Positions 45,383 through 57,439 of a stretch of 64,000 bases of DNA are shown here, piece after piece; position 1 is the first letter of the stretch; every line of letters begins with the position of its first letter. The stretch spans positions 186,001 to 250,000 of the forward strand of contig JAFEKR010000035.1 in NCBI GenBank assembly GCA_019022495.1. Reading direction: 5' to 3'. Source of the stretch: Epichloe hybrida (taxonomy: Eukaryota > Ascomycota > Sordariomycetes > Hypocreales > Clavicipitaceae). The notes beneath the pieces were generated by a model that worked only from the letters and a program-made list of their open reading frames with translations, searched no databases and was not told the DNA's origin. The position numbers and the translations under genes were made by a program.

Positions 45383-46023
45383 GGTGACGGGCGAGGTCAG
45401 CAGAACCAATCGACCGAACGGCGGATGCAGAGACCGGAAATTTTGTATTGGGCAAGATGAGAACGAAATACCAAGATGAATATCTGGATTAAAATTTGAA
45501 AAATGCTATTGGCGCACTTGAACCGCTGTCTGCTTCAGGCCAGTGCAAGGCTGCAGAGTTCTTTGGACAACCGCACTTTGGTTCGGAAGCAACTGGCAGC
45601 ACTTGAGTCAGCTGGCCATAATCGATTAGAATCGATTAGCGGTGGTTGCCACTGGCGTACACTGGTACTGGTGCTCCTTGTTACCCATCCCCCGCACAAT
45701 CAGATTGGAGAACTCCCAAATCAGGGCAGCCCCGCGACACGTCAAAATTCTTTGGAGCGTCAACCGTCAACCGTCAACCGTCAACCGTCGACCAAGGACA
45801 GCTTGCCCGCAGAAGCTTCATAAATCACACAAAGTGGTTGCCTGGTCATCATCGCCGCCTCGCTAAACTGAACTAGTCACTCAATTTCTTTCCAATTTGC
45901 CAGATACACGCCGCTCGAGTGCAACACCACTTACACCGATTACGATAAAGTTCCTCTGTCACCTCCTGGTCATTTCTCGTTGTCGATCCTGCTCCGGGTG
46001 ATGATTTTCCCACCATAACCGTC
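45383..46023. other. Divergent promoter region NCBP3-like / SRP72
   Basis: About 640 bp between divergent starts. It contains a short CGTCAAC tandem repeat at 45758-45790. No gene was recognised. Confidence 0.5.
45758..45790. repeat. CGTCAAC tandem repeat
   Basis: The 7-bp unit CGTCAAC is repeated four times and then a partial unit (CGTCG). It lies in the divergent promoter region between two genes. Confidence 0.9.
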
Positions 46024-48045
46024 ATGCCCCAAGATCCTACTACTGCCCTAGCGGCCCTATTGCGCGAAACTTCGATAGAAGACCCTGAGGAGATCCTGAA
46101 AGCTGCCAATGCCGCGCTCAGAAACGACAAAAACGACGAATTGGCACAGCACACAAGAATTGTGGCCTTGCTGAAGTTAGATCGTTTCGATGATGCATCC
46201 CGCGCTATATCTGAAGGAGGAATCAAGTTAGAAAGCACTTGTGTGTTGGAGAAGGCGTATGCTCTGTACAAATTGGGCAAGCTGGACGAAGCTCTCACAA
46301 TCCTCGCCTCCACTGGGCTTCACAAGAGAGGCCTCAGCCACATTGCAGCCCAGGTCGCTTACCGTGCAGAAAAATTCGACGAGTCGCAATCAATCTACAA
46401 CCGTCTTCTTGGCACCGAAACTAATGAAGAAGACCATGACCTTGAGATCAATATTCAAGCCGCTCAAGCTCAAGCTGAGTGGAACGGCATAGCTACGTCG
46501 CACGGAGTCGAGTGTCAAAAAGCTTCCGAATCGTTTGAGCTATGCTACAATTCTGCGTGCGCAAATATTGCCCGAGGATCTTTGAATATTGCATCAAAGC
46601 TTCTGCAGCGTGCACTCACCCTTTGCGACGCCTCTGATGAGCTGAGCCAAAAAGAGAAGGAAGAGGAACGAAAACCCATCCTCGCCCAACAAGCTTATGT
46701 TTTCGCCAAACTTGGAGATGTCGATCGCGCCAGAGAAATACATGAATCACTGAGACTTGAAACGTGAGTATCAACGTTGAGTTATGGACAACATTGCTTT
46801 TCATCCTGTCAATCATTTCACCCATTAATTTGACGTGTTTAACACAGCAGCTCCGATCCGGATCTAAGCATTATCAGCCAAAACAATTTTTTGGCAATGG
46901 GGAAAATGCCTCGGAATCCATTTCTGCTGGAACGTCAGGTTGCGGCTTGGCGGTCATCATCTACCACAGAGGCTAAGCTGTTCAAGTTTCAGTCTGATGA
47001 CCTTGCGCAGAACTCCTCAATCGTTAGCCTGTGGGCGCACAAAACAGGTGGTGTCAAGACAAGGGCATACAGGACTGTAGATCAGGCTGAGTCACCAACA
47101 AATAGTTTCGAGCTGAACAATATGTCTGTGATCGGGGCCGCGGCGGAAACGCAAGGCTTGCCTGAGAAGGACGTGCTCAAGAGTCTCATCAGTCTTTCGA
47201 AGAGACGACCATATGATACTGGACTCACTCTCGTCATAATTCAACTGCATCTGCAACGAAGAAATCCTGGAGCAGCCTTGCATACGCTTGAATTGTTCTT
47301 TTCCCGACTAGAAGGTTCCGATAATGAGCAATGCCACAGAGTTCGCTTTAGTCCAGGCTTGGTTGCCCTTGCCGTGGTCCTGAAGAAAACTCAGAAACGG
47401 CACAACTCCGCAAAGGCAGAACTCATCAAGGCTGCGGAATATTGGCACCACCGCCCGGCTTCTTCGGCTTTTTCGCTTCTGAAAGAAGCTGGCGTTGAGC
47501 TCGTCTTGTCCTCCAGTAAGGATGATATTAGGCTGGCAGGTGCCATTTTCAAAAAGTTGAATGAAGAGAAGCTAGCCTCTCCCGTGACTTCTGCTGGCTT
47601 GGTGGCAGCATTGGCCGCCGCTAATGCATTTGAAGTAGAGCAATATACGACACTGCTTCCTCCTGTAGAGAGCCTGGTTCATGGAATCAAGGTTGACGAA
47701 CTCATCAATTCGGGCATCTTGGTTTCCCCTAGTTCTTCGACGTCCAAAAAGAGGCCTCTCACCATTGACACGAATGTCAAGCGTGCTGCCAAGAAGCGGA
47801 GAAGAAGAATGCCCAAAAATCTCGTGGACGGCCAAGCTCCGGATCCAGAAAGATGGCTTCCGTTACGAGACAGATCGTCCTATCGACCGAAGGGTAAAAA
47901 AGGACGAAAGAAAGCTGCGGAGTCAACACAAGGCGGCGTGGTGAAGGAGGAAGAGACAATTGGTCTTGTGGGCGGCGGCGGCGTCAAGATAGAAAAGGCC
48001 GCGGCATCTAATGCAGCTAAAAAGAAGAAGAAGGCCAAGAAGTGA
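46024..48045 (+). CDS. srp72: Signal recognition particle subunit SRP72
   Basis: RNA-binding subunit of the signal recognition particle, which targets nascent secretory proteins to the ER. Two exons: 46024-46763 and 46848-48045; 645 residues. The N-terminal two thirds are TPR helices (for example AYALYKLGKLDEALTILAS near residue 80). The C-terminal RNA-binding region contains DPERWLPLRDRSSYRPKGKK, the family signature, and ends in Ala/Lys-rich repeats. The acceptor CACAG at 46843-46847 keeps the frame. It converges with the Sec7-domain gene. Confidence 0.95.
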
Positions 48046-48653
48046 TGCTGTATTGTTGCAAGGAGCTTTCAGTTTGAATGAGACGAGAATGCGAAAGATG
48101 ATTAGGACATCGCGCCATAGATTATGGGTTTACGCAGAATGCTCACTCAACTCTGTAGTGAAGTTATTTGAGAGTTACTAGATGGCGCGATAATTTGTAG
48201 CCTCTTATTTGACAAAATAAAAAAAACAAAGAGCTCAAATAAAACACAAGAGCCTCTCGCGCAACAATGTAGTTGCCGGCGTGCTGTTTTATTTCTCTCC
48301 AGTACCAGGAACAGTATTCAGGGGCATGGATGCAACCGATCAACGTTATCAACAGGTACAGTTGGACATGCTCATAGTCCGCGAGTCTACCAAAGTGCGC
48401 ACCTCGAGCATGATTTGATGCTGGGTTAGTCTGTATTTCAACTAGAAGGCTTGGTGAAAAGAAAAGGACCATTTAATATTGGTACCACACAAGTTGTGCT
48501 CTGGCTGATGAGTCAGAGGGGAATCAGAATGCTTCACATTTTCATCGATCCTTTTGGCGAACTGTGTAGCCTTATTGACGCCGCTATAAATACACCAAAA
48601 TAGAAAACAAATAGGGACTGACTATTTTCCGGTGAACTCCTTTATGATTGCAC
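48046..48653. other. Convergent intergenic region SRP72 / Sec7-domain gene
   Basis: About 610 bp between two convergent stops; presumably 3' untranslated regions. No feature was recognised. Confidence 0.5.
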
Positions 48654-51600
48654 TCATACCGTCACAGCTTGTATAGGAGGGCTGGAGAACGCATCGCGAT
48701 CATGTTGCGCACTCGCTTCTACATCATCTGAATCGTCATTTTCATCATTCTTGCCGGCCACTTTCGTCTCTTCTTCCAATCTGACCGATCCCTCACTATT
48801 CGAGTATGATCTTTCGGCATCACCCTCAATTTCTTCATCTGGCGTGAGTTGTGTTGACTTTCGTCCATCAGTGAGGCTGATTGCCATCTCACTCTCTCCG
48901 TCCGAAGAGATGACTAGCATCGCACCGGAAGGACTCCTTATGGCTTGTGCTGACGAGTATTTCCTATGAAGTTGCTTGAAACTTCGCGCCGTTGTGGTAC
49001 TTGCACTAGCAGCCGAGCCTCTCCTACTGTTAGAATCGTTAGATTCTGAAGGCGCCTCTGGAGCGAAGAGGTCATCATCGTCATGCTCGTCGCTGAGAAA
49101 TAGGGAGGCAGGTATCTGCTCTGGCTGCAGTAATTGAGGCTGCTTTCGAGACAATATCTTGTCGTCCTGGGACAAAGTCTGTAGTTCTGTGCCCAGATTA
49201 ATCACTGACGCCTTCTTCCCGTGAACTACAAAGCTTCCAGTCCCCCGTGACAGCATTGCTTCTTGAGGCACATCGTCAAGAGATCCGCCAGATAAAGTAC
49301 CAGCATCTCTTCCCTTCTTACTGCGGTGGTGTGAAAGGTGTCCTGCACTCTCTCTAAGAGTACGCTGCAGGCTCCGCCTGATCTTGCTTCTTTCTATTTT
49401 GTCTCGGTCTGCAGGGGCGTATTCCGGGCCTTCGGCTGAGGCTGAGACCGAAGTTTTTTCAAGTGTATTTTGCCTTGATCTTGCCTCCCACAGTCCAGCC
49501 TGCTTCAGAAAATCACGCTCGTCAGCATCAACATCATCTTGGTTATCCGATGCTTGTGAAGCAGCCACAGATTCCGCATCCTGAGCTGAGTTATATTGAG
49601 AAGTAGCAGGCGAAGGCTTCTGGTTCGTTGATGTAGCGACGCTCGACACTGATCCATGCCTCGTCGTCGCAACTGGTCCTGTGGGTGCTGTGTATGTTGC
49701 TTCTGCAGTTATACTTTGCGAAGATGGCCGAGAAGCTGCTTTTGTGGGCGAATCTATGTCTTGATTGTTCCCAATTGAGCTCGAGATGTGGGACAATGAG
49801 CTATCTGTGGTTGGGGTTTGGGGACTTCGTTCGGCGGCGGTTGGGCCTCTTGACTTCGATTCAGTTCGGGATACAAGAGGCTTTGAAGTTGGTGTTGAAC
49901 TGCTTGGGTCTGACTGCCTATTGACATTGTGTAGAATGGCTTCGTCATCAGCTAGATCCTGGATCAGAATATCTCGATGGCACCTCTCCCGCCAAATATC
50001 CATACGGGTCCATTTCAGTTGGGCTGAAAGACGTGCAGCGGCCAGTAGCAGATGTTCCCTTGTTCTCGGCTGAATTGGTGCAAGAATTTGCAAGTGTCTC
50101 GCGTTTCTCAGCTGCTCTTCTAGCTGTTTTTGGCATTCGTCGACTTTCTTATCGGCCTCGAATATCTTTTGCTGTATACCGTCTCTTCGGGCGACTTGAA
50201 TATCTTCGGCCATTTTTGTGTCAATACGCCCTCGGGCAATAGAAACCAAGCCTGTCGGAGTTTCTATCATTTGTGTGGCATCAGAGCTATCTAAACGTCG
50301 TATTGCACGTCGCCCTTGACCGTCGTAGTTGGATCCAACAACTCCACGCATGCGAACCCCTGACGTTCGAAACGCAGCAGCATAATTCAGCTTAGCAAGC
50401 CAGTCGTTGCGCTCTTCTTCACTTTCTGCCAGTAAAATCTCATCCAAACCTCCTTGCCGTACATATACAAAGGCATTTTTATGCTTTTTATAGGCGGTGT
50501 CGAGGAGGGCCACTGCGGCATGGGTAGACATCAGGACATCCGGTTTGAATTCTTCGAGAGGTGGGTCGAAAATTACTGGAATGCCATCATGTCCGCCTTT
50601 CAGATGGTTCTCGTGCTGATGTATCAAACTCTTCACCCAGCTCGTGTTTCGAAAGAAATACAACTGGGCGCCGGTCAAGATTGCTCCCCATTCCTGCCAT
50701 GGGGAGCGAGTCTTCCTTTTCTTAGCATCTTTCCTCCAAAGCAGTCCAACTTTCGTCACCTTGATGTCTACTATTCCGGGATGAGCATCGTTAGGATTAG
50801 TAGCCGTTCGTTCCGACATGAAAGCATCAGGTCGCGATCTAGCCGAAACAATTTGCAGGACTCCAGTTTTGAAGAACGTGTTCTGCAAATCCTTCAAATT
50901 TAAAGAGGGGGCGGTTCCAAGATAATTGTAATGGTCATCCAATTGCATCGCGTCTTTGATATTAGGCCTCAGGGCGTCTAGATTTCCGTCCAAAATCAGT
51001 GTGTATGGGTCTATGGGTTCTTTCGCAGCTCTCTTTGCAGGATCTACCACGTTTCCAGGAAGGATATGTTTCCTTTTAGACTTGCTCACTTGAGTGCGTT
51101 CGCTCGCTAGATCTAAATCGTCTTCCACATAAATGAATGGCGTGTAGGATATATTGTCGTAAAAGCACCCAAGAATATCATCGATTATTCCCTCTCCCCT
51201 CGTGTTTTTGAGGTAGTCGGATTTCTGCATCTTGTGCTTATTATTCTTGTTGAAGACATCAGTATGAAGAATCAGCAAGGAAAAGGCTATGAAATAGGCT
51301 TGATCCGGAGTCGAGTAAATGCCAGGGTTGCATTCGTGATATCTGTTGGCAAAAGCTTGCAAGCATCGGTCAATTTGTTGTGTCTCTTTGGGAAGTTCGG
51401 CCTCCATCAGCAATTTTCTGATAGCCATATCCATAGGGTCACCAAAGAAACTGAAGCTACGCATGTAGCTTCTGAGAACTGTGGTAGAGAAAGCATCAGT
51501 ACCCTTTGCCAAAGCGGACGCAATGGTACCGCGGCTCACTACGCCCTCAACACGGGCAAGATATTTTGCAGGAGACTCGTCATCCAGCCGTTCAGGTAGA

Positions 51601-52896
51601 ACAACAGAGTCCCTTGGAAGTTGTAGTGAGTTACTTTTCGACCCATTTGACCCGGGGGTCGCTGGGGTCAAGGTTCCCTGGCGACTGAGCTCGGAATTCT
51701 GCCGGATACGACCTAGTCCAAACAAGTCGCCAAAGCTTTTGCGGCCAGTTGATATTGAGGTTCGAGCAGCAGGAGGGACTAAATGGTCTTCTTGCGAGTC
51801 TCTTCTTGCAGAGCTCATAGTTGACGATCGGCCCCTTAACAGGTTTGCTCGCGTAGGCGAAGACTGCCCAGAACGATGTGTGCTCCCTCGACCCAGTAAG
51901 GTAGCAGCCGCCGAGCTGTGCATAAACTGGCTATCTTCTGAAGCACCGTTACCAGCTCGCGGAGTGGTGGCACTCTGTGATGACGCTGGTCGAGCATATG
52001 CCACAGCCAGGGACGCCGACGACAGATTCCTGTTTTGAGATCCATTTTTTTGGGGCAGGTGAGCAAGGGGGAACAGCGACTGCTGAGGTCTCTTTTTCCT
52101 GCGCAACTTCAGGAACGATGCTGTTATCTGAGACTTCTTCGGGGTGGTTCCCTGATTTACTTGACAGTTGCGATCCGCAGAACTCACGTCAGACCGCGAA
52201 GACTCTGACTGGCGATGATTATAGGTGCTCGGCGACGTATTGCTCCATGCCGTAGTCGCTTGGGTTGACGGACGATGATATCCTTGCTCATTCACATTCA
52301 TTGTCGACTGGCTGACCCCCTCGTCTGTCTGAAGCTTTCTGGAACTATGTTTGCCAGAGCCGTAATCACCCATGTTCTCATCTCGAGATATATCGCTAGA
52401 GCGACGGAATTTGGCGGCTAAATTCATTCGGGACGCCATTTTTCTTGGTTTGGCAAGATCGTTCGTCGGAGCAGTCGTGATAATTGCAGGAGCTTTCGAG
52501 TGTCAAGTTAGTTCTCGTTTGTCAAAGACTACAGCATATGAATGCTTGTGACATACGTTGGGGAATTGGAGGAGGTATCTCGGCCTGCTGCTTCGATCTA
52601 AGGGACAGCTGAGAGTCTGAGGCGTTCCGATATCTCATCATAGAGAATCGGCGAAGTTTGTTTTGTCTCTCGGGATCGGTGACGGAACGTTCGGAACCAA
52701 GCTCTGTACTCTCGGAACGAAGTGTGTACAGCTGGGACGGAAGGCTCGTATCTTCATGTACTGCCGGTTGTGATGCTGGTGGGATCGGGCCAGTAATCGC
52801 GTCGTCGTTGCTGGACGATGTCTGTGTTTCGAATAGCGTGTACCGTCGAATGTCCGTTTCGCTGGCCACGTTACCTCGCCGGCGAAGGAAAGGCAT
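48654..52896 (-). CDS. Sec7- and PH-domain Arf guanine nucleotide exchange factor (SYT1/Sec74-like)
   Basis: Activates Arf-family GTPases in membrane traffic. Two exons: 52896-52557 and 52492-48654; 1392 residues. The intron join restores PPIPQPPAIITTAP, and the start is MPFLRRRGN. The N-terminal ~400 residues are Ser/Thr-rich and disordered. The Sec7 domain spans about 430-600; its catalytic glutamic finger is probably Glu483 in LPKETQQIDR, and LLILHTDVFN follows, as in the family. A PH domain (about 690-840; GLLWRKD...WQEW) can bind lipid. The C-terminal third is again disordered, with Ser and Gln runs and acidic clusters. Sec7 plus PH with long flanks fits yeast Syt1 and fission yeast Sec74 better than the large Golgi Sec7. 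The precise Arf partner is unknown. Confidence 0.9.
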
Positions 52897-54336
52897 GATT
52901 GCGGGCAATTCGCATGGTATTTGGCAGCGCCTGGCCGCTATATGCTGAAGCAGTCGAGTATATTGTTGTAAATGGGCGACTTTCGTCCGGGAAAGGCAGA
53001 GGCGTCAGACAGCTTAATCTGGATTGAAATTCGGCGGAGGTCTTCCACAGCGGAACGAACGGGGCTTTCAATGTTTTCCCATATGTCGTGACCACGATGT
53101 AATTGGGCGATTAGAATCAGTGCTGAGCCACTTCTTGAACAAATAAGAATTCATCGGGCGTCTCAATGAGCCAGGTGTATTGTATTAATTTCGAGTTGAC
53201 TTCAAACCTTTGCGCGGACTGCAAACACTTGCGCCAGTAGGGTAGGTGAGTAGGTGGAGGTGATTGTGTTCAACGCGGAAGCAAGGGGGGTCGATGGTTA
53301 GCTCCGAGATAACTTGACCTGAGAGGTGGGCCCCGTCAATTCTGGCAGACAGGGACCTGGGTGGTTGCAACCACTTTGTGTCATCTAACTTGAGTTATGT
53401 ACATACAACACGTAGAACCAGCTAGGTGCCAGACCTCTGAGTTCTTCGCATTCGGTAGAATGTGTTCTATTGCATCGTAGTCATACACGGATCACGACAT
53501 CTCAATGAGTATCGGGGAAAGCAGTTGACTTATAGGCTTCAAGACACTTTCTGCCATCGAAATAACACCAGACAAGGTATTTTACCTGCTGGGTGATGTC
53601 CAGAGAACGAACCAGGAAAGACCACGTTCCATATTAAAGAGCATACCAACCCTTGTCTCTGGGAAGCCTCACATTTCATTGCACATTTGTTGACGAGGCA
53701 CCTGCTTGACATTATCACGTTCTGGTCAGAGGGGCAGTCTCGAGCTTACTTACTTATTAGGCGCAGCATTTTCTTTCATTTTCTACATCCAGGTGGACTG
53801 TTATTGGCATTAAACACCATCTCCTTCGTGAGTAGGACATCAGTTGGGCTTGTTCCTCAATGACGCACTTGACATTAGATGTTACAGTTAGATAGACAGT
53901 GCCTCTTGTGATAACGTTCTTTTTGGTTGCCATCATCAGACTCTGTACGGGTTTCTATGTTCGGGGCTGGTTAGTCAAGGACCATGTTGAGGTACTCATG
54001 AGTCATGAGCCAATATCAAGTTAGACACCGGCCTTTTTTTCCAGACGTAGCTGGCCGAAGTCAGGCGCCAAAGCCGGTTCATTCTAATGGGAGCTGGGTG
54101 GGGCTTTTGCGCGCCAACGATTGGGTTCGAGACTTCGAGTTGACGGCGTCGCATAGCCACACAGCCGTTCTACATGTAGCACTCTGCACACTTCCTCTGT
54201 TTTGCCTCGATTCCATTCTCACCGCGAAGGTGCTCCGAACTGGGCTACTTGACCAACCGGTAACGACCCTGCGAAGGGGATAGGTAGCTGACAAGCCGAA
54301 CATCGACCGCTTGAGTTCGATCCAACACCTATCAGA
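52897..54336. other. Divergent promoter region Sec7-domain gene / ecm14
   Basis: About 1.4 kb between divergent starts. No gene, long repeat or tRNA was recognised; a short tRNA B-box-like word near 54315 was rejected. Confidence 0.5.
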
Positions 54337-56007
54337 ATGAAACCCGAACTTGCACGTATTGCAGCATCTGCATTGCTGCTGCTACCACAATATTCAGACA
54401 CCTGCGTAGCCGCAGGCGTTCACGTCAGGCTGACAGCTCCAGATCCAAACTCAGCCAACGTAGGCACTTTCCCATTCCTCACCAGGATTCGCAGCCGCGC
54501 AATCGAGTTATTGTTCGGTCACCGTCAAATACGGACTACAGAGCGAGATCAAATTTCCAGTGACTTACGAGCAAAGCACGCCCATGAACTCGTCCTGCGT
54601 TTCAATATCACTACCTCTGAGGAGGAGACCGCTCTTGCCGCAGCTACTCATCGACTGTTCTTGGACATATGGGCATTCACAGACGAGTTTGTTGACATAC
54701 GTTTGCGCCGCGATGAAGTAGCTCCCCTCCTGAGTCTTCTTCCCCACTCCCTGCGCACCGCTCAAACTCCTCTTATTTCAGATCTCGCCTTAGCAGTTTA
54801 CAGCTCTCTACCATACTACAACAATACCTACGATGACAAAGAACCAGGCACATCTACCAGGGCTTTGATCTCCGTGTCGCCATCGACTTCTGCTGGGGAT
54901 AATCTTTTTTTTCAGGATTACCAACCCCTGCAAGTAATCGTTCGTTGGATGCAACTACTCGAAGCCATGTTCCCCTCGTTTGTCGAGTATATATCCATAG
55001 GCAAATCATTCGAGGGAAGAGATATATCAGCTCTGCGTCTCAGGGATCCTCTTACTGTCGATTCCACGATGCCACGAAAAACGATCATTATCACTGGTGG
55101 GCTTCATGCCCGGGAGTGGATATCGACTAGCACTGTAAATTATTTGGCATGGTCATTCATCATGTCGTTTGGCAAGGAGCCCATGATTACAAAGCTTCTT
55201 CATGAGTTTGATGTTGTCCTCGTGCCAGCGGTCAACCCCGATGGCATGGAATATTCGTGGCAGGTAGATCGTCTCTGGAGAAAGTCGCGACAGCAGACAG
55301 ATCTTCGTTACTGTCGAGGTATCGATCTCGATCATGCTTTTGGGTATGGCTGGGACGGATCCGCGGCCCAGGCTGATCCTTGTTCCGAGAGTTATGGAGG
55401 TGAGCAGCCGTTTCAGGCTGTGGAAGCTCTGCAGCTCGCGCAATGGGCTCGCAATGAAAGCTCAAATAATGTCCAGTTCGTTGGACTAATCGATCTTCAT
55501 TCATACTCACAGCAGATCCTTTTCCCGTACTCCTTCTCATGCCAAGCCGTCCCTCCCAACCTAGAAAACCTAGAGGAGTTGGCAGCTGGAATCGCCAAAG
55601 CTATTCGCACAGCGACCGGAGAGTCTTACTCGGTCGCAACTGCATGTGAAGGTGCCGCAGCCATTAGAAATGGCCACGGGCACAACCAGTCTGTATCACG
55701 CATTGAATCAGGAGGTGGGTCTGCTATTGACTGGTTTTACCACGAAATGGGTGCTCATTTCAGCTACCAAATCAAACTACGCGACACTGGTAGCTACGGT
55801 TTCCTTCTGCCAAAGGAGTACATTGTGCCGACTGGCGAGGAAGTCTTCAGTGCGATGAAATATTTTGGTGACTTTCTCCTGGGAAACAACGGAATAGAAA
55901 AGTTATCAGACGACAAGGAGACGTTCCACTACGCTGGTCCGGTGTCGACTCATGATGATACAATAAGCTCAGGCCATGAATTAAAGAGGCGAAGGCTCCG
56001 ACGATGA
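54337..56007 (+). CDS. ecm14: ECM14, secreted inactive metallocarboxypeptidase-like protein
   Basis: Relative of M14 carboxypeptidases linked to cell-wall biology in yeast; members are thought to be catalytically dead. A single exon gives 556 residues. The N-terminus MKPELARIAASALLLLPQYS is hydrophobic, as in a signal peptide. An activation-peptide-like domain precedes the M14 fold. The zinc ligands remain: H257 and E260 in GGLHAREW and H388 in LHSYSQ. The catalytic Glu (ELRDTG in active enzymes) is Lys480 in YQIKLRDTG, and the substrate-binding Asn-Arg pair is replaced by Asp-His in GIDLDHAFG, both typical of ECM14. The start at 54337 is the ATG immediately before the signal peptide. A MAPEG gene converges with it 146 bp away. 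Confidence 0.94.
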   Translation: MKPELARIAASALLLLPQYSDTCVAAGVHVRLTAPDPNSANVGTFPFLTRIRSRAIELLFGHRQIRTTERDQISSDLRAKHAHELVLRFNITTSEEETALAAATHRLFLDIWAFTDEFVDIRLRRDEVAPLLSLLPHSLRTAQTPLISDLALAVYSSLPYYNNTYDDKEPGTSTRALISVSPSTSAGDNLFFQDYQPLQVIVRWMQLLEAMFPSFVEYISIGKSFEGRDISALRLRDPLTVDSTMPRKTIIITGGLHAREWISTSTVNYLAWSFIMSFGKEPMITKLLHEFDVVLVPAVNPDGMEYSWQVDRLWRKSRQQTDLRYCRGIDLDHAFGYGWDGSAAQADPCSESYGGEQPFQAVEALQLAQWARNESSNNVQFVGLIDLHSYSQQILFPYSFSCQAVPPNLENLEELAAGIAKAIRTATGESYSVATACEGAAAIRNGHGHNQSVSRIESGGGSAIDWFYHEMGAHFSYQIKLRDTGSYGFLLPKEYIVPTGEEVFSAMKYFGDFLLGNNGIEKLSDDKETFHYAGPVSTHDDTISSGHELKRRRLRR

Positions 56008-56153
56008 ACGTTACGAGTTGTGATGATCATCAATAGGGAAAGAATTATACCTCAATCGGTAGGCTTTTTGGTTCTCAAGTTTTTGTTGTGGTACAGGAAG
56101 CGTTGAAAGCCGAACTCTTACTCAGCATCCTACATCTCAGCCGGACTATCTAC

Positions 56154-56710
56154 TCATTTCGCGAGAATGATTTGAACAGAGGTGTAGACAGCCATCAGCT
56201 TCAGAACAAAGTCAGACAAGGCAGATCCCAAGGCGCCACTACAGTTTCGTCAACATTAGCGTCATAAAACGTCAGTTATGTATACCACGCATATTGGGAA
56301 GTTACGAACGTTCTGCGCCCTTGAGGTCCGGCTTGGCTTGTATAACCGTAAAGATACAGGACACGGGATACATTCCAGGTTGTGCCTAAGATGCCAGCTG
56401 CGAGTGGGAAATGCAATCCGCTGATCAACAGCGCACCAATGAAGGAAGTATGGTTCTCAGTAAAATTTGCGTGAGCGCGTTGGGCTATCTAGATAGTTAG
56501 GAACGGAACGGCCCATCGAGAGTCAGCATAATCTTTACCGCAGTTGAAGGCATATGCATTGCTGTCCTTTTCTGCTTCTTGCGCGGAAGCGTATGCATTC
56601 GGATATTTTACACCGCTGGATTTGCGAAGGGAGGAGGTCCGAATCACATGGAGCGTGTTGACAAAAAAGCTAGAGGTCGCAACCGCAAGCACCAGACTAG
56701 TTGACGACAT
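56154..56710 (-). CDS. MAPEG-family membrane protein (microsomal glutathione transferase 3-like)
   Basis: Small four-helix membrane enzyme family that conjugates glutathione or reduces lipid hydroperoxides in the ER. Three exons: 56710-56539, 56484-56310, 56238-56154; 143 residues, the usual length. The family blocks are clear: KYPNAYASAQEAEKDSNAY, FNCAQRAHANFTENHTSF and RVLYLYGYTSQAGPQGR. Intron donors are GTAAAG and GTTCGT, and phases join correctly; the second intron's donor is unusual but the protein join TGALGSAL is sound. The C-terminus ends QIILAK. Exact catalytic class within the family is not decided by the sequence alone. Confidence 0.93.
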
Positions 56711-57439
56711 GTTTTGTTAGCAAACCACTCATCTCAGCGTCATATACATAGTGTCCCTCCCAGCAAGCTGAAGGGGATAGGAGCAAAAAAGCTCATTACT
56801 TATTGTCCATCCATCACGAGAGAAGAAATGGTTCGGAACTTACCCATACTGCTGAGGAAGCTCGAGAATCAGAGTCATGTTTGCAAAGCAGGGATACTGC
56901 AAGATCTTGGGTTGTCGACAAGTTGCGAGATAGGATCGTTACAGCATGTGGCCTCTTAAAACTGGAGCTTGTAATTATGATATCAACACGTGTGTGCCTT
57001 TATGAAGGAAGTATATTTGACTCCTACCTGGGCTGGAAGGTGGGGGTTTTATAATGTTGCACGAAAAAAAAGAAAAGAGGCGCAGCCGACTCTTGCGACG
57101 CTTGGACCGGTTTGATCTTGCAGGCTGGTGTCCTTGAAACCTTCTAGACTTGCGCCGCTTTTTAGGACATTAGTACAGTGGGTGTTGAACCGGGCTTCCT
57201 CGCGAGAGCTTGATCAGATGGGTTGGGAGTTGGGACAGCTAATCTAATTTACCATGCCATCGATGCAATTCACAAGTTGCCGCGTTCCTGAAATAAGTAC
57301 AACAAGTGTGCATGGCAACGTGTACGCCGAGAAAAACAGTTGACTGATTTCCTAGTCATCTAGTACGGAAAGTATTCACATGGAAATCCCTTGACATTAC
57401 ATATGTATACCAAACAAACCCTGCACGAAAATGAGATGA
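56711..57439. other. Intergenic region upstream of the MAPEG gene
   Basis: About 730 bp between the MAPEG start and the pol4 stop, both minus strand. Small forward open frames were seen but none resembles a protein. Probably the MAPEG promoter. Confidence 0.5.

Noticed and set aside
54315..54323. GTTCGATCC, a tRNA B-box-like word before ecm14
   Set aside because: No matching acceptor, D-arm or anticodon arm could be folded around it.
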